Shown here in pieces: positions 9,342-17,799 of a DNA stretch of 56,881 bases. The notes under the pieces are model-generated. The model searched no databases. It worked only from the letters and a program-made list of their open reading frames with translations, and had not been told where the DNA came from. This stretch comes from Spirochaetales bacterium (lineage in GTDB: Bacteria; Spirochaetota; Spirochaetia; JABEVK01). The stretch is from the NCBI GenBank assembly GCA_013044245.1, contig JABEVK010000066.1:1-56881 (forward strand), read 5' to 3'. The translations under genes were made by a program, and so were the position numbers. Every line of letters begins with the position of its first letter. The stretch's first letter is position 1.

Positions 9342-9761
9342 CTAGAGGAGCGTTGAGTTTTTGGCAAGCTGAAAGGGGTGCGGCAAGAGCTCACCCAAGG
9401 TGAATGATTTTTCAATTCCCTTGAGGTTAGCAAGATAGATCGGAAAGTCCGGCGGACAAAACTCAGCCAAAACGCCTAAGCAAAAGGCACACGGTGGTGA
9501 AGCCGGAGTGGTCTCCGTGACCACCACTAAATGCTCAAAATCACGATAACCCTGCGCAACGGCGGCAAAGACCGCCGTGCGCTCCGCACAAACCGTACCA
9601 CCATAACTGGCATTCTCGACATTGCACCCCGTCACGGTACCACCCGTGCGGAGCGTTAAAGCCGCTCCCACTGCGAATCGTGAATACGGCGAATACGAGT
9701 TTTTTCGCGCCGAACAGGCCAGGTCCCAAGATTTTTGGATGTCAACAAAGGCATTGTTCAT
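9342..9761 (-). CDS. cdd: Cytidine deaminase
   Basis: Pyrimidine salvage enzyme converting cytidine or deoxycytidine to uridine or deoxyuridine. The zinc site is complete: CAERTA (with the proton-shuttling Glu) and PPCAFC supply three cysteines, as in the small tetrameric type; SYSPYSRFAVGAAL and NVENASYGG bind the nucleoside. ATG 9761 has GGGGGAGA directly upstream and gives 139 residues. The longer track ORF is rejected. The start overlaps the stop of the DUF1361 gene as ATGA, so the two are coupled. Confidence 0.95.
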   Translation of the reverse strand: MNNAFVDIQKSWDLACSARKNSYSPYSRFAVGAALTLRTGGTVTGCNVENASYGGTVCAERTAVFAAVAQGYRDFEHLVVVTETTPASPPCAFCLGVLAEFCPPDFPIYLANLKGIEKSFTLGELLPHPFQLAKNSTLL

Positions 9762-10456
9762 GATTCTCCCCCTCGGGCTTGTTTGAACAGGTAGACAAAG
9801 AAATAACTGATGAGCAAAAAAACCGCCAAGCTGACAGAAAAGAGCCAAGCATCCGGGGTTGCAAGGTTATCTACCAACCTTGTCCAGGCATCGCCCGGAG
9901 TGAAGAGATTCCAACTATTCAGGCGAAGGAACCTTCCCATGAATACCCCATAGCCTGCTAACAACGTGGAAACGACGACTAAAACCCAGCCCCCCACCCG
10001 GCCGACAGCCTTTTTCCATTGGCGATGCATGATCCAAAGCGAAACCAAACCCAAAAAATGCCCCGAAAAAGCAAACAGCGAGCGGACGATGACATCGTAC
10101 CACAACAGCATATTTTCCATTCCCCGGGCGTTGGGATTTTCAGCCGGCAGGCCTTTTTGAATCAGGTGGATAAAGTCGGTAAAGAGGTAGGACGAGTTGG
10201 GAAAGAAGATTAACCACGCAAAGCTGAAAACCACCAACGCCGGCAGAGTCAACAGACGAGGGCCCTTGTGGGTGACCACAGCCGTCAACACCGCTACCAC
10301 CAAAGGGATCAGCGCTAAAATGAGGTTCCAAAACAAAAAAAGATGAATCATTCGCCCTGTGACTATCGAGCGAATCGCAAGCATCAAAAAACTACCAAGA
10401 AAACCCAAAAAAAAGAGAAGAAATGTTTTACCCAACCCCAAACCCGAGCGTGTCAT
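9758..10456 (-). CDS. DUF1361 integral membrane protein
   Basis: This 232-residue protein has about seven hydrophobic segments and the family landmarks WNLILALIPL, WLIFFPNSSYLFTDFIHL and WYDVI. Function is unknown across the family. ATG 10456 sits in the six-base loop of a perfect 6-bp inverted repeat (CGAGCG / CGCTCG, 10445-10462). The gene is the first of a coupled DUF1361-cdd-purU-SDR run and lies 31 bases after the FMN-binding protein gene. Confidence 0.85.
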   Translation of the reverse strand: MTRSGLGLGKTFLLFFLGFLGSFLMLAIRSIVTGRMIHLFLFWNLILALIPLVVAVLTAVVTHKGPRLLTLPALVVFSFAWLIFFPNSSYLFTDFIHLIQKGLPAENPNARGMENMLLWYDVIVRSLFAFSGHFLGLVSLWIMHRQWKKAVGRVGGWVLVVVSTLLAGYGVFMGRFLRLNSWNLFTPGDAWTRLVDNLATPDAWLFSVSLAVFLLISYFFVYLFKQARGGES

Positions 10457-10487
10457 CGCTCGAGTCTGAGGAAAAGCAGGAAAAAAA

Positions 10488-10937
10488 TCAAGATTTAGGA
10501 TTGGGCTGCGGAAGGGTTCCTTCTGAGGTGTCTCCCGCCATCGCTTTCCTCAACGCTTCAGCGGCTAACAGGCGAAAGTTGGCACTAGATTCCGTAGCAC
10601 CGGCCACCGAATCTACATGAGCGTTTTGCTGGTCAAGGAGTTCTTTCACCAACTGCTTCATATACTCTTTCGGCCCCACTCCCACCGCACTTTTCATCTG
10701 CGATTCATAACTGGGTTCTTCAGATTTCAAGGTTCCGTCCGCCGTATTAAGAGCATCAAACACCGCAGAATCAATACGCCCGCCAACCACGGTAATTTCG
10801 ACAAACTCTTTGTAGCCAAAGGCATCCGGTGCGTCAAAGGCGACCTTATAGGTCCCATCTTGCAGTTTTGATCCCACCGCGTGCAAGGGCGTCAATGTGA
10901 CTGCCAGCAGAAAAAAGACCATCCAACGGATCTTCAT
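10488..10937 (-). CDS. Exported FMN-binding domain protein
   Basis: A signal peptide (MKIRWMVFFLLAVTLTPLHA) is followed by one FMN_bind domain. It has DGTYKVAFDAPDAFGYKEFVEITV and, near the C-terminus, DSVAGATES, close to the D-x-x-(S/T/A)-G-A-T-x-(S/T) motif at which ApbE attaches FMN covalently. It is therefore probably a periplasmic flavoprotein electron carrier. The ribosome site GAGGGGG is strong. No Rnf, Nqr or ApbE gene is in the window, so its redox partner is unknown. Confidence 0.8.
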   Translation of the reverse strand: MKIRWMVFFLLAVTLTPLHAVGSKLQDGTYKVAFDAPDAFGYKEFVEITVVGGRIDSAVFDALNTADGTLKSEEPSYESQMKSAVGVGPKEYMKQLVKELLDQQNAHVDSVAGATESSANFRLLAAEALRKAMAGDTSEGTLPQPNPKS

Positions 10938-11047
10938 AAAGCCCCCTCTTCATAACCGATTTTATCCTTTATTCTAAGGGCGGGCCTTCCCCATTGTCAA
11001 ATGATTCTTTTTTGATCAACAATTCTTACGGGAGCTGATAAAATCCG

Positions 11048-12793
11048 ATGAAACCTTCGCTTTTAGCCCTATTAAACCGCATTCACGAGCACCGCCAAAG
11101 TGCCTCAAGCTTTTGGGGTGCGCCCTTGCGACCAGCTACCCCCGAAGAAATAGCGGCTTTAGCCGCACAAGCTAACCATATTGAAGGTCAGCTTTTTGTC
11201 ACTCAAGATTTTTCACCTCAAAATATTTACGGAAATCGCTTTTGTGGCCGCGTCGTTCTGGGTCGGTTTGACCGTGGCGGTGTTTGGTTTTCGACTCTTG
11301 AAGACAGCGAAATTGCCCCTGGTGCCAAAGTTGACCGCTGTCCACTCCTTCGCCGTACCTTGTGTGAAGGTCAAGTTGTCGCCTCGGCCGTGGATTGCCC
11401 CCGTCGGACACGGTTTGGTCTAGGACGACAGCTAAAAGCAGGGGTAGAGACAGGCGAACGATGGATCCCTGTCACCGAGGCGCTCACCTTAGAGCTTGCC
11501 CTTGCTCAAGCCAATTTCCTCCCCGCCTGGGCCGAAGCTCAACAGTATGGGGAACAAATCGAAGCCGATTTCAGTTACCTAGGCCCGCAAAGCTCGCTGT
11601 TTCAGGTAAACCTTGCCGAAGGGGTCCTTTTTGTTGGCCCCGTCGAAGCAAAAGGCTGTGCCCAACTCAAGGACTCGTGTTTCTATTCGGCCGATGAACG
11701 GCCTATCCTGTTGGGAGCAGGGGTCATCGCCGATACCTGTTTTTTTCAAGCCGGCACCGTTCTTGCTAGCCAGGCATTCGTCAAAAACAGTGTCTTTCTT
11801 GAAGCCTCCGGAGCTGAAGAGTTTGCCCGTGTCCACGAGAGTCTCATTGGGCCCAATACCAGCATTGCCGGCGGCGAAGTACACGCTTCTCTTTTAGGAC
11901 CTTTTATCGGCCTCCACCACCAAAGCCTACTGATTGCCGCCTGGTGGCCGGGCGGAAGAGGCAACGTTGGCTATGGGGCCAATGTAGGGTCAAATCACAC
12001 CTCGCGGTCTCCCGATCAAGAGGTTCGTCCCGGCGAGGGAATGTTTTTTGGACTCGATTGCGCCGTGAAGTTTCCTGCCGACTGGTCGCAGGCCCCCTAC
12101 ACGATTCTGGCAACCGGTGTCGTTACTGACCCTCAAAAATACACCTTTCCTTTTTCGCTAATTGTGGAAAATACCTTGCCCGGCACACCTCAAGGCTACA
12201 ACCGAGCTATCCCCGCTTGGGTGCTTCGCGAAAACATTTATATGCTTCTTCGCAACGAAAAGAAGTTTCTTCGCCGCAACAAAGCCCGAGCCTTGGCAAC
12301 TGACCTGAGGCTTTGGCGACCTGACCTTGTGGAGCGGTTGTGGATAAGTGGTGAAAGTCTTGAGAAAATAACGGGAAAATCTGTGTACACCCCTCTTGAG
12401 CTCCCCGGGCTCGGCCGCAACCTATTATCTGAGAAAGACCGCCTTTTGGCCCTGGATGCCTACAAAAAGTACAGTCTGTATGGGGCTTTGCGCCTCTACG
12501 TGGATAGTTTCTTAGGGTTGGGTTTGGTTGATCCCATCTGGGTAGAAGACTTTCTTGAACGCCTTTCGTGGGGTCATAGCACGAAAAAAGCCCGTTTTGA
12601 TGCCCTTTTGGCGCTTGAGGAGGAAATTTTGGCCAATGCTTTGCGTTCACGTCAAAAAGATGACCAAAAAGGCACCGAAGTCTTTTCGGATTATGCTCAA
12701 GTTCACGCGCCAGCCGATAAAGACCCTTTTATTGAAGAAAAACGACAGGATTTGCATTCTTTGCGTCAGAATTTGGCCCAGCTAGGCGTCTAG
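11048..12793 (+). CDS. DUF4954 family protein with left-handed beta-helix character
   Basis: A 581-residue protein of the DUF4954 type found in spirochaetes and Bacteroidetes. The centre (about residues 140-380) has hexapeptide-like turns seen in sugar-nucleotide acyltransferases and nucleotidyltransferases: AGVIADTCFFQAGTVLAS, ESLIGPNTSIAGGEVHASLLGP, GNVGYGANVGSNHTSRSPDQE and GEGMFFGLDCAVKFPADW. The C-terminal 200 residues are helical. Activity is unknown; the fold suggests transfer to, or binding of, an activated sugar. It is transcribed away from the FMN-binding gene and lies upstream of fba. Confidence 0.8.
   Translation: MKPSLLALLNRIHEHRQSASSFWGAPLRPATPEEIAALAAQANHIEGQLFVTQDFSPQNIYGNRFCGRVVLGRFDRGGVWFSTLEDSEIAPGAKVDRCPLLRRTLCEGQVVASAVDCPRRTRFGLGRQLKAGVETGERWIPVTEALTLELALAQANFLPAWAEAQQYGEQIEADFSYLGPQSSLFQVNLAEGVLFVGPVEAKGCAQLKDSCFYSADERPILLGAGVIADTCFFQAGTVLASQAFVKNSVFLEASGAEEFARVHESLIGPNTSIAGGEVHASLLGPFIGLHHQSLLIAAWWPGGRGNVGYGANVGSNHTSRSPDQEVRPGEGMFFGLDCAVKFPADWSQAPYTILATGVVTDPQKYTFPFSLIVENTLPGTPQGYNRAIPAWVLRENIYMLLRNEKKFLRRNKARALATDLRLWRPDLVERLWISGESLEKITGKSVYTPLELPGLGRNLLSEKDRLLALDAYKKYSLYGALRLYVDSFLGLGLVDPIWVEDFLERLSWGHSTKKARFDALLALEEEILANALRSRQKDDQKGTEVFSDYAQVHAPADKDPFIEEKRQDLHSLRQNLAQLGV
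12339..12347 (-). other. Perfect DnaA-box 9-mer inside the DUF4954 gene
   Basis: TGTGGATAA, the complement of the consensus TTATCCACA. A second perfect copy in the same orientation lies 503 bases downstream. Confidence 0.4.
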
Positions 12794-12841
12794 CTCCCCT
12801 TAACCCTTAAAAATTTGCAAGAAAATACCTAACAAATAGGT

Positions 12842-12850
12842 TGTGGATAA
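12842..12850 (-). other. Perfect DnaA-box 9-mer upstream of fba
   Basis: TGTGGATAA in the 173-base gap between the DUF4954 gene and fba. The rest of that gap holds a TATAAA at 12930 without a convincing -35 partner, and the AAGGAG ribosome site of fba. Confidence 0.4.
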
Positions 12851-12966
12851 CTTGGGGATAGACTCTGGACTTCTCGGGATAATTTTGACCTAATCCTCAC
12901 TCGGGCTTTCCCTTACCCTCGTTTTTTGCTATAAAGAAAGCAGTTATCCAAGCACAAGGAGCTACC

Positions 12967-13965
12967 ATGGTCAGTTATAAAGATCTGGGCCTGGTGAACA
13001 CCAAAGATTTGTTCGCCAAGGCTGTCAAAGGCGGTTACGCCATTCCCGCCTACAATTTCAACAATCTGGAGCAACTTCAGGCTATTATCCAAGCCTGTGT
13101 TGAAACCAAATCTCCCGTGATCCTCCAGGTCTCGTCCGGTGCCCGTAAGTACGCCAACGCTACTCTCCTCCGCAACCTGGCCAAAGGTGCCGTGGAATAT
13201 GCCAAAGAATTGGGCTATTCGATTCCTATCGTTCTTCACCTCGACCACGGCGACAGCCTTGACCTCTGCAAAAGCTGTATTGAAAGCGGCTTTTCTTCGG
13301 TCATGATCGATGGTTCACACTTGCCGTATGAAGAGAACATTAAGTTAACCAAGTCGGTGGTTGATTTAGCTCATAGCCAGAAAGATTATGTTTCGGTTGA
13401 AGGAGAACTGGGTGTTCTGGCCGGTATCGAAGACGATGTGGTCGCTGAACACTCGTCGTATACCAAGCCCGAAGAAGTCATTGACTTCGTAAAACGAACC
13501 GGTGTCGATTCTTTGGCAATTTCGATCGGTACCAGCCATGGCGCCACCAAATTCAAGCCCGAGCAGTGCACACGCACCGCTGACGGTATTCTGGTCCCTC
13601 CGGCTCTCCGCTTCGACATCCTTGAAGAAATTGAGAAGAAGCTCCCCGGCTTCCCCATCGTCCTTCACGGATCCTCTTCGGTTCCCGTCGAGTACGTTAA
13701 GCAGATCACCCAGTACGGCGGTAAGTTGAAAGACACCGTTGGTATTCCCGAAGAACAATTGCGCCGCGCGGCGAAATCGGCTGTTTGCAAAATTAACATC
13801 GACTCGGACGGACGCTTGGCCATGACCGCCGCTATCCGCAAAGTCTTTCAAGAAAACCCCAGTGAGTTTGACCCCCGAAAGTACCTGGGCCCAGCCCGCG
13901 ATGAACTGAAGAAGCTCTATATGCACAAGAACCGAGAGGTTCTCGGCTCGGCGGAACGCGCCTAA
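12967..13965 (+). CDS. fba: Class II fructose-1,6-bisphosphate aldolase
   Basis: Zinc-dependent aldol cleavage of fructose-1,6-bisphosphate in glycolysis. Length is 332 residues. Metal and substrate motifs are HLDHGD, VEGELGVLAGIEDD, GTSHGATKF, VLHGSSSVP and KINIDSD. An AAGGAG ribosome site precedes ATG 12967. Codon choice is markedly regular (GTC/CTC/AAC rich), as expected of a highly expressed gene. It ends just before a strong terminator hairpin. Confidence 0.95.
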   Translation: MVSYKDLGLVNTKDLFAKAVKGGYAIPAYNFNNLEQLQAIIQACVETKSPVILQVSSGARKYANATLLRNLAKGAVEYAKELGYSIPIVLHLDHGDSLDLCKSCIESGFSSVMIDGSHLPYEENIKLTKSVVDLAHSQKDYVSVEGELGVLAGIEDDVVAEHSSYTKPEEVIDFVKRTGVDSLAISIGTSHGATKFKPEQCTRTADGILVPPALRFDILEEIEKKLPGFPIVLHGSSSVPVEYVKQITQYGGKLKDTVGIPEEQLRRAAKSAVCKINIDSDGRLAMTAAIRKVFQENPSEFDPRKYLGPARDELKKLYMHKNREVLGSAERA

Positions 13966-13970
13966 CAACA

Positions 13971-14000
13971 AAAAAGCCGGCGTTAAGCCGGCTTTTTTTT
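13971..14000. terminator. Bidirectional rho-independent terminator
   Basis: AAAAAGCCGGC, loop GTTAA, GCCGGCTTTTT, followed by a run of T on the plus strand and, for the minus strand, the mirrored T run. It closes fba and, from the other side, the stomatin operon, whose stop codon touches it. Confidence 0.93.
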
Positions 14001-14970
14001 ATACTTGTCCGGTGTTCGACCCCGTTGGGTCACGCTCTGGTCTAACAGCTTGGGAGGCAAGCCGGGTGACGCTATCTAAATTGGTAAGATCAAGCGGTAA
14101 GATGACCTTGTTCGTCTTGCCCTGAAGGTTGGCCAGCTGAGCGACAAACTTTTCAATCATCTGCATTTCAACCGCCATATCACCTCCGGGCAAACTCATG
14201 GCCCGCGCTATCTTTTCAAGACCTTCGGCGGTAGCCTTTGAAACGGCTAAAATTTCTGAGGCACGACCTTCCGCCTCGTTGATCTGCTTTTGTTTTTCAC
14301 CTTCAGATTTATTGATCGCCTCTTCCATGATCCCGACGGACTGATTGATCCGTGCGTTCATTTCACCAATCGACTTGGCAATTTTCGCCCGTTTATCTCG
14401 TTCTGCGTTAACCTGAAGTTCCATGGTCTTGATGATGCTGTGCGGGACGGTAATATTCTGAATCTCGTATCGCGTCACCCTAACACCCCAGGTCTCAAGA
14501 GCATCATCAAGATTTTTGACTAAGGTGGCATTGATCGAATCTCGTTCCTCGAAGGTGCGGTCCAGTTCCAAACGGCCAATCACTGACCGCATCATGGTCT
14601 GCGCCAACTGTATCGTGGCAAACTTGAAATCCGAAATCCCGTAACTGGCCTTTTTGGGATCCACAACCATCAAATACAAGACGCCGCCAATCTCAACCCG
14701 GACGTTGTCTTCGGTAAAGCAAGGTTGGGGAGGAACTTCTAACGCTATTTCCTTTAACGAATGGGTATAGCGGACTCGGTCCATGAGCGGCACTAAAATA
14801 TGTAGCCCCCCCTCCAACAGTCGAGAAAACTTGCCCAATCGCTCGACAACTAAGACTGACTTGGAGGGAACAATGCGGATACTTCGGAGCATGGAGACAA
14901 AAAAAACGGCCGCGGCGGCACCTAAAATCAACAAAAGGGGAAAAAACGGGTTCAGAAAAAAATTACTCAT
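13999..14970 (-). CDS. SPFH/stomatin-like membrane protein (QmcA type), copy 2
   Basis: One N-terminal membrane segment (FFPLLLILGAAAAVFFVSML) anchors an SPFH/PHB domain (about residues 30-200: ERLGKFSRLLEGGLHILVPLMDRVRY, ATIQLAQTMMRSVIGRLELD, WGVRVTRYEI). A long coiled coil then runs to the C-terminus. Such proteins form ring-like membrane microdomain scaffolds and regulate proteases. It is clearly paralogous to the next gene upstream and starts at an ATGA overlap with it, behind GGAGG. Confidence 0.88.
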   Translation of the reverse strand: MSNFFLNPFFPLLLILGAAAAVFFVSMLRSIRIVPSKSVLVVERLGKFSRLLEGGLHILVPLMDRVRYTHSLKEIALEVPPQPCFTEDNVRVEIGGVLYLMVVDPKKASYGISDFKFATIQLAQTMMRSVIGRLELDRTFEERDSINATLVKNLDDALETWGVRVTRYEIQNITVPHSIIKTMELQVNAERDKRAKIAKSIGEMNARINQSVGIMEEAINKSEGEKQKQINEAEGRASEILAVSKATAEGLEKIARAMSLPGGDMAVEMQMIEKFVAQLANLQGKTNKVILPLDLTNLDSVTRLASQAVRPERDPTGSNTGQV

Positions 14971-15890
14971 GCTTTGCCTCCTTGCCCGAAGCCCAATGAG
15001 GGCAAGACAGCAGAAAGAGAACTTTTGACCTGTGCCAATTCGAGCGGAAGAACTTGAACTTCAGAGGAGCCGAGAAGTCGCCCTAGCTGAGGAAAATATT
15101 GATCGGCTACCTGAAGGTTCATAGCCTTTCGTCCATTGGTTTTACTCAGGGCCTCGGCGACCATCCTGAGGCCTTCGGCCGTTGCGGTTGTTACCGTCTC
15201 AATCGAAATTGCTCGACCCTCGGCCTCGTTGATACGCTTTTGACGTTCTCCACGCGATAGGTTGATCGCTTCTTCGCGTTCCCCCTTCGACACGTTGATG
15301 CGGGCTTCTTTTTCACCTTCGGACTCGAGAATCTCGGCTCTTTTGGCCCGTTCTGCCACAACTTGCTTTTCCATCGCGTCAATCACGGACTTGGCTGGCT
15401 CTATGTCACGAATCTCGTACCGGGTGACTTTAACACCCCAAGGTTCACTGGCCGTGTCGATACTTTTGACGACGGATGCGTTGATTTTGTCGCGCTCACA
15501 AAAAGTCTTATCGAGGGCGATTTTACCGATTTCACTTCGCATCGTGGTCTGAGCCAGCTGTGTCGTTGCCCAACCATAGTTTTCAATCCCATAACTCGCC
15601 TGAACGGGATCTATCACCCGCAGGTACAAAACACCGTCAACTTCGACTTGGACGTTATCTTGGGTAATACAGACCTGAGGTTTTACCGTCAAAACCTGCT
15701 CTTTCAAGGTATGTTTGTAAGCGATTTTTTGGACGAACGGTACCACAAAATGCAGACCGGGCTCCAGTGCCTTTTTAAACTTTCCTAGCTCCTCGAGAAC
15801 CCAGGACTGCTGGGTCGGCACCACCCGGACCAATTGAAAGAAAACCCAGATGACCAAAGCCACCAAGGCGTAAATGAACCATGTCAGCAT
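14967..15890 (-). CDS. SPFH/stomatin-like membrane protein (QmcA type), copy 1
   Basis: Same architecture as its downstream paralogue: one membrane segment (FIYALVALVIWVFFQLV), PHB domain (EELGKFKKALEPGLHFVVPF, TQLAQTTMRSEIGKIALD, WGVKVTRYEI), then a charged coiled coil with reiterated sequences around EKEARINVSKGEREEAINLS. It starts behind AAAAGGAG. The nfeD-SPFH-SPFH arrangement points to a shared membrane quality-control or fluidity role. Confidence 0.88.
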   Translation of the reverse strand: MLTWFIYALVALVIWVFFQLVRVVPTQQSWVLEELGKFKKALEPGLHFVVPFVQKIAYKHTLKEQVLTVKPQVCITQDNVQVEVDGVLYLRVIDPVQASYGIENYGWATTQLAQTTMRSEIGKIALDKTFCERDKINASVVKSIDTASEPWGVKVTRYEIRDIEPAKSVIDAMEKQVVAERAKRAEILESEGEKEARINVSKGEREEAINLSRGERQKRINEAEGRAISIETVTTATAEGLRMVAEALSKTNGRKAMNLQVADQYFPQLGRLLGSSEVQVLPLELAQVKSSLSAVLPSLGFGQGGKA

Positions 15891-15931
15891 GGTTTACACT
15901 CCTTTTTTAAAGCATTTTTATTCCTCTGGCT

Positions 15932-16396
15932 TTATTTCTCTAGGGCTTTAAAGGCTTCTTCGATACGGTCGTGTTCGCTCAAGGCCACAAAAAGGGTTAA
16001 TCCGTCTCGGCCTAAGACTATTACCTCTTTCCCTACGGGTATCGCTTCTTCGGACCGAGCCGCCCAGGTCGTCCCTTCAAAGTGCACCCGTCCCGCCTGA
16101 ACCCCATCGAGGGCTTCCACGACTTGGGCCGTTTTACCGACGACTTCCTTGTCACGTGCCCCGCCCCCAGTGTTCACCAAGCCGCCAAAAAAGTGCCGAA
16201 ACAAAACGATCCCTGCCCCCGAGACTACGAGCCACACGGCAAACTGCAAGGGCAAAGCAGTATTGAAAAAAGGGAGCAAGTTCAGAACAGCAAGCACCAA
16301 AGCCGCTAAACCAGGAATGAGAAAATCGATCAGAGAGGAAAAAAGGGCGGCCGAAACCAACCCAAGGCCCAAAAGGCCCCAAAGCCAAAGGAACAT
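15932..16396 (-). CDS. NfeD-like membrane protein
   Basis: Two to three hydrophobic helices occupy residues 1-70, then a C-terminal OB-fold domain (VGKTAQVVEALDGVQAGRVHFEGTTWAARSEE, VGKEVIVLGRDGLTLFV), the typical short NfeD form without the serine-protease part. NfeD proteins partner SPFH proteins, two of which follow directly on the same strand. The ribosome site is weak (AAGGT). Confidence 0.85.
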   Translation of the reverse strand: MFLWLWGLLGLGLVSAALFSSLIDFLIPGLAALVLAVLNLLPFFNTALPLQFAVWLVVSGAGIVLFRHFFGGLVNTGGGARDKEVVGKTAQVVEALDGVQAGRVHFEGTTWAARSEEAIPVGKEVIVLGRDGLTLFVALSEHDRIEEAFKALEK

Positions 16397-16427
16397 ACCT
16401 TAATTGTAAGGCAGGTTCGCTATAGTC

Positions 16428-17705
16428 TCAAGGGCGAACGCGTTTTCGGTCACGTGGGAAGGGGCTGGCTTCTTTAACGTTGAGCAGACCTAAAATCCGT
16501 GCCGTTAAGCGTTCGACACCAATGGCGAAGCCACCATGGGGAGGACAACCGTATTGATATATCGAAGCATAGTCAGACATCCCTTCGCGGGTCAGGCCAA
16601 ATTTCGGGAGTGCATCCAAAAACATAGCCAAGTCGTTGAGGCGACGCCCCCCTGAGGTGATTTCTAGGCCCCGAAAGATTAAGTCGAAACTCAGGGTTTT
16701 GAGACCATCGGCGCTAGGAAAGGTATAGAAAGGCCGCTTTTTGCGAGGCCATCCGTTGATGAAAACCGCATCGACCCCAAATTCTCGTTGTGCCCAATCA
16801 CAAAGAGCACGTTCACCTTCGGGCGCAATTTCAAACACTTTCTTGCCCGTTTCTTTCGTAATGATCTCTTTGGCTTCTTCGTGATCAACTACTGGAGCCT
16901 TCGCCATAGCACCTGCTACGGGAACACTGGCACCCCACAAGGCCAATTCGGCTTGGTTATGCGCCGCCACTTGGGTAAACACATAATCGAGAAGACCGCG
17001 TTCAAAGTTCATAAGATCCACTTCAGATTCAATAAATGCCATTTCCACGTCAAACGAGACATACTCGTTCAAGTGGCGCGGGGTGTCATGCTTTTCGGCC
17101 CGGTAGGCATGGGAAATCTCGAACACCCGTTCCAACCCCGACGACACCATGACTTCTTTGTAAAACTGCGGCGACTGCGCCAAATAGACCTTGTTTTCAA
17201 AATATTCTACCGCGAACAAGTTCGTTCCGCCTTCAGTTCCGGTACTGATCAGCTTCGAAGTCTTGATTTCAAAGAAATCCTGCTGGTGCATGTATTCTGA
17301 AAGGTAGCGCAACAACGAGGACTGCAGTTCAAAGATGGCGCGAATCTTGGGCAAGCGCAGAGCGACTACCCTGTTGTCTAACAGGGCTTCGAGCGGATAT
17401 TTGTCGGCTTCTTGATAAATGGCCAACGGGATTTCGGGGTCGGCTACCGAAAGGACCTCGACAGACGACGGTTCAATTTCAGCTCCTCCGGGAGCTTTGT
17501 CGTTAGCCGCCACACGACCACGAACTTTCAAAACAGATTCATGGGTAAACTCGGGCTTTTCATGAAATACCAGTTGAACGTAGCCTGAGCGGTCACGCAG
17601 GATCACAAAGTTCACCTGACCTAGTTCTCGAATTCGATGAACCCAGCCGAATACTTCTACTTCGGTGTTTAAATACTTCGCGACGTCTTGAGCTAATACA
17701 CGCAA
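16428..17705 (-). CDS. aspS: Archaeal-type aspartyl-tRNA synthetase, probably non-discriminating
   Basis: About 425 residues, lacking the large insertion domain of bacterial AspRS. The N-terminal OB anticodon domain begins RVLAQDVAKYLNTEVEVFGWVHRI; class II motif 2 lies in FEISHAYRAEKHDTPRHLNEY and motif 3 in GGFAIGVERLTARILGL. His in GWVH and Pro in KAPGG match residues I recall as linked to relaxed recognition of tRNA-Asn. The start is taken as TTG 17705, because GGGGGA lies six bases upstream and the family begins at this point; the track's TTG 17726 lies ahead of that site. It follows gatCAB, so it likely makes the Asp-tRNA(Asn) that GatCAB amidates. Confidence 0.88.
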   Translation of the reverse strand: MRVLAQDVAKYLNTEVEVFGWVHRIRELGQVNFVILRDRSGYVQLVFHEKPEFTHESVLKVRGRVAANDKAPGGAEIEPSSVEVLSVADPEIPLAIYQEADKYPLEALLDNRVVALRLPKIRAIFELQSSLLRYLSEYMHQQDFFEIKTSKLISTGTEGGTNLFAVEYFENKVYLAQSPQFYKEVMVSSGLERVFEISHAYRAEKHDTPRHLNEYVSFDVEMAFIESEVDLMNFERGLLDYVFTQVAAHNQAELALWGASVPVAGAMAKAPVVDHEEAKEIITKETGKKVFEIAPEGERALCDWAQREFGVDAVFINGWPRKKRPFYTFPSADGLKTLSFDLIFRGLEITSGGRRLNDLAMFLDALPKFGLTREGMSDYASIYQYGCPPHGGFAIGVERLTARILGLLNVKEASPFPRDRKRVRP

Positions 17706-17799
17706 CGCTGTTCCCCCGCCTGACAATATCGCTTTGTTGTACCGACTTCAGGTTAAAAAGGCAAGGGGAACGAGGTTTAACCAGGAGCAACCAGCGCGG

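Noticed and set aside
12885-12935. TTGACC and TATAAA upstream of fba as a promoter
   Set aside because: The spacing is 39 bases; no -35 at 16-18 bases from TATAAA.
13366-13971. 201-residue minus-strand ORF over fba
   Set aside because: Shadow caused by the biased codon use of fba; it would also run through the terminator.
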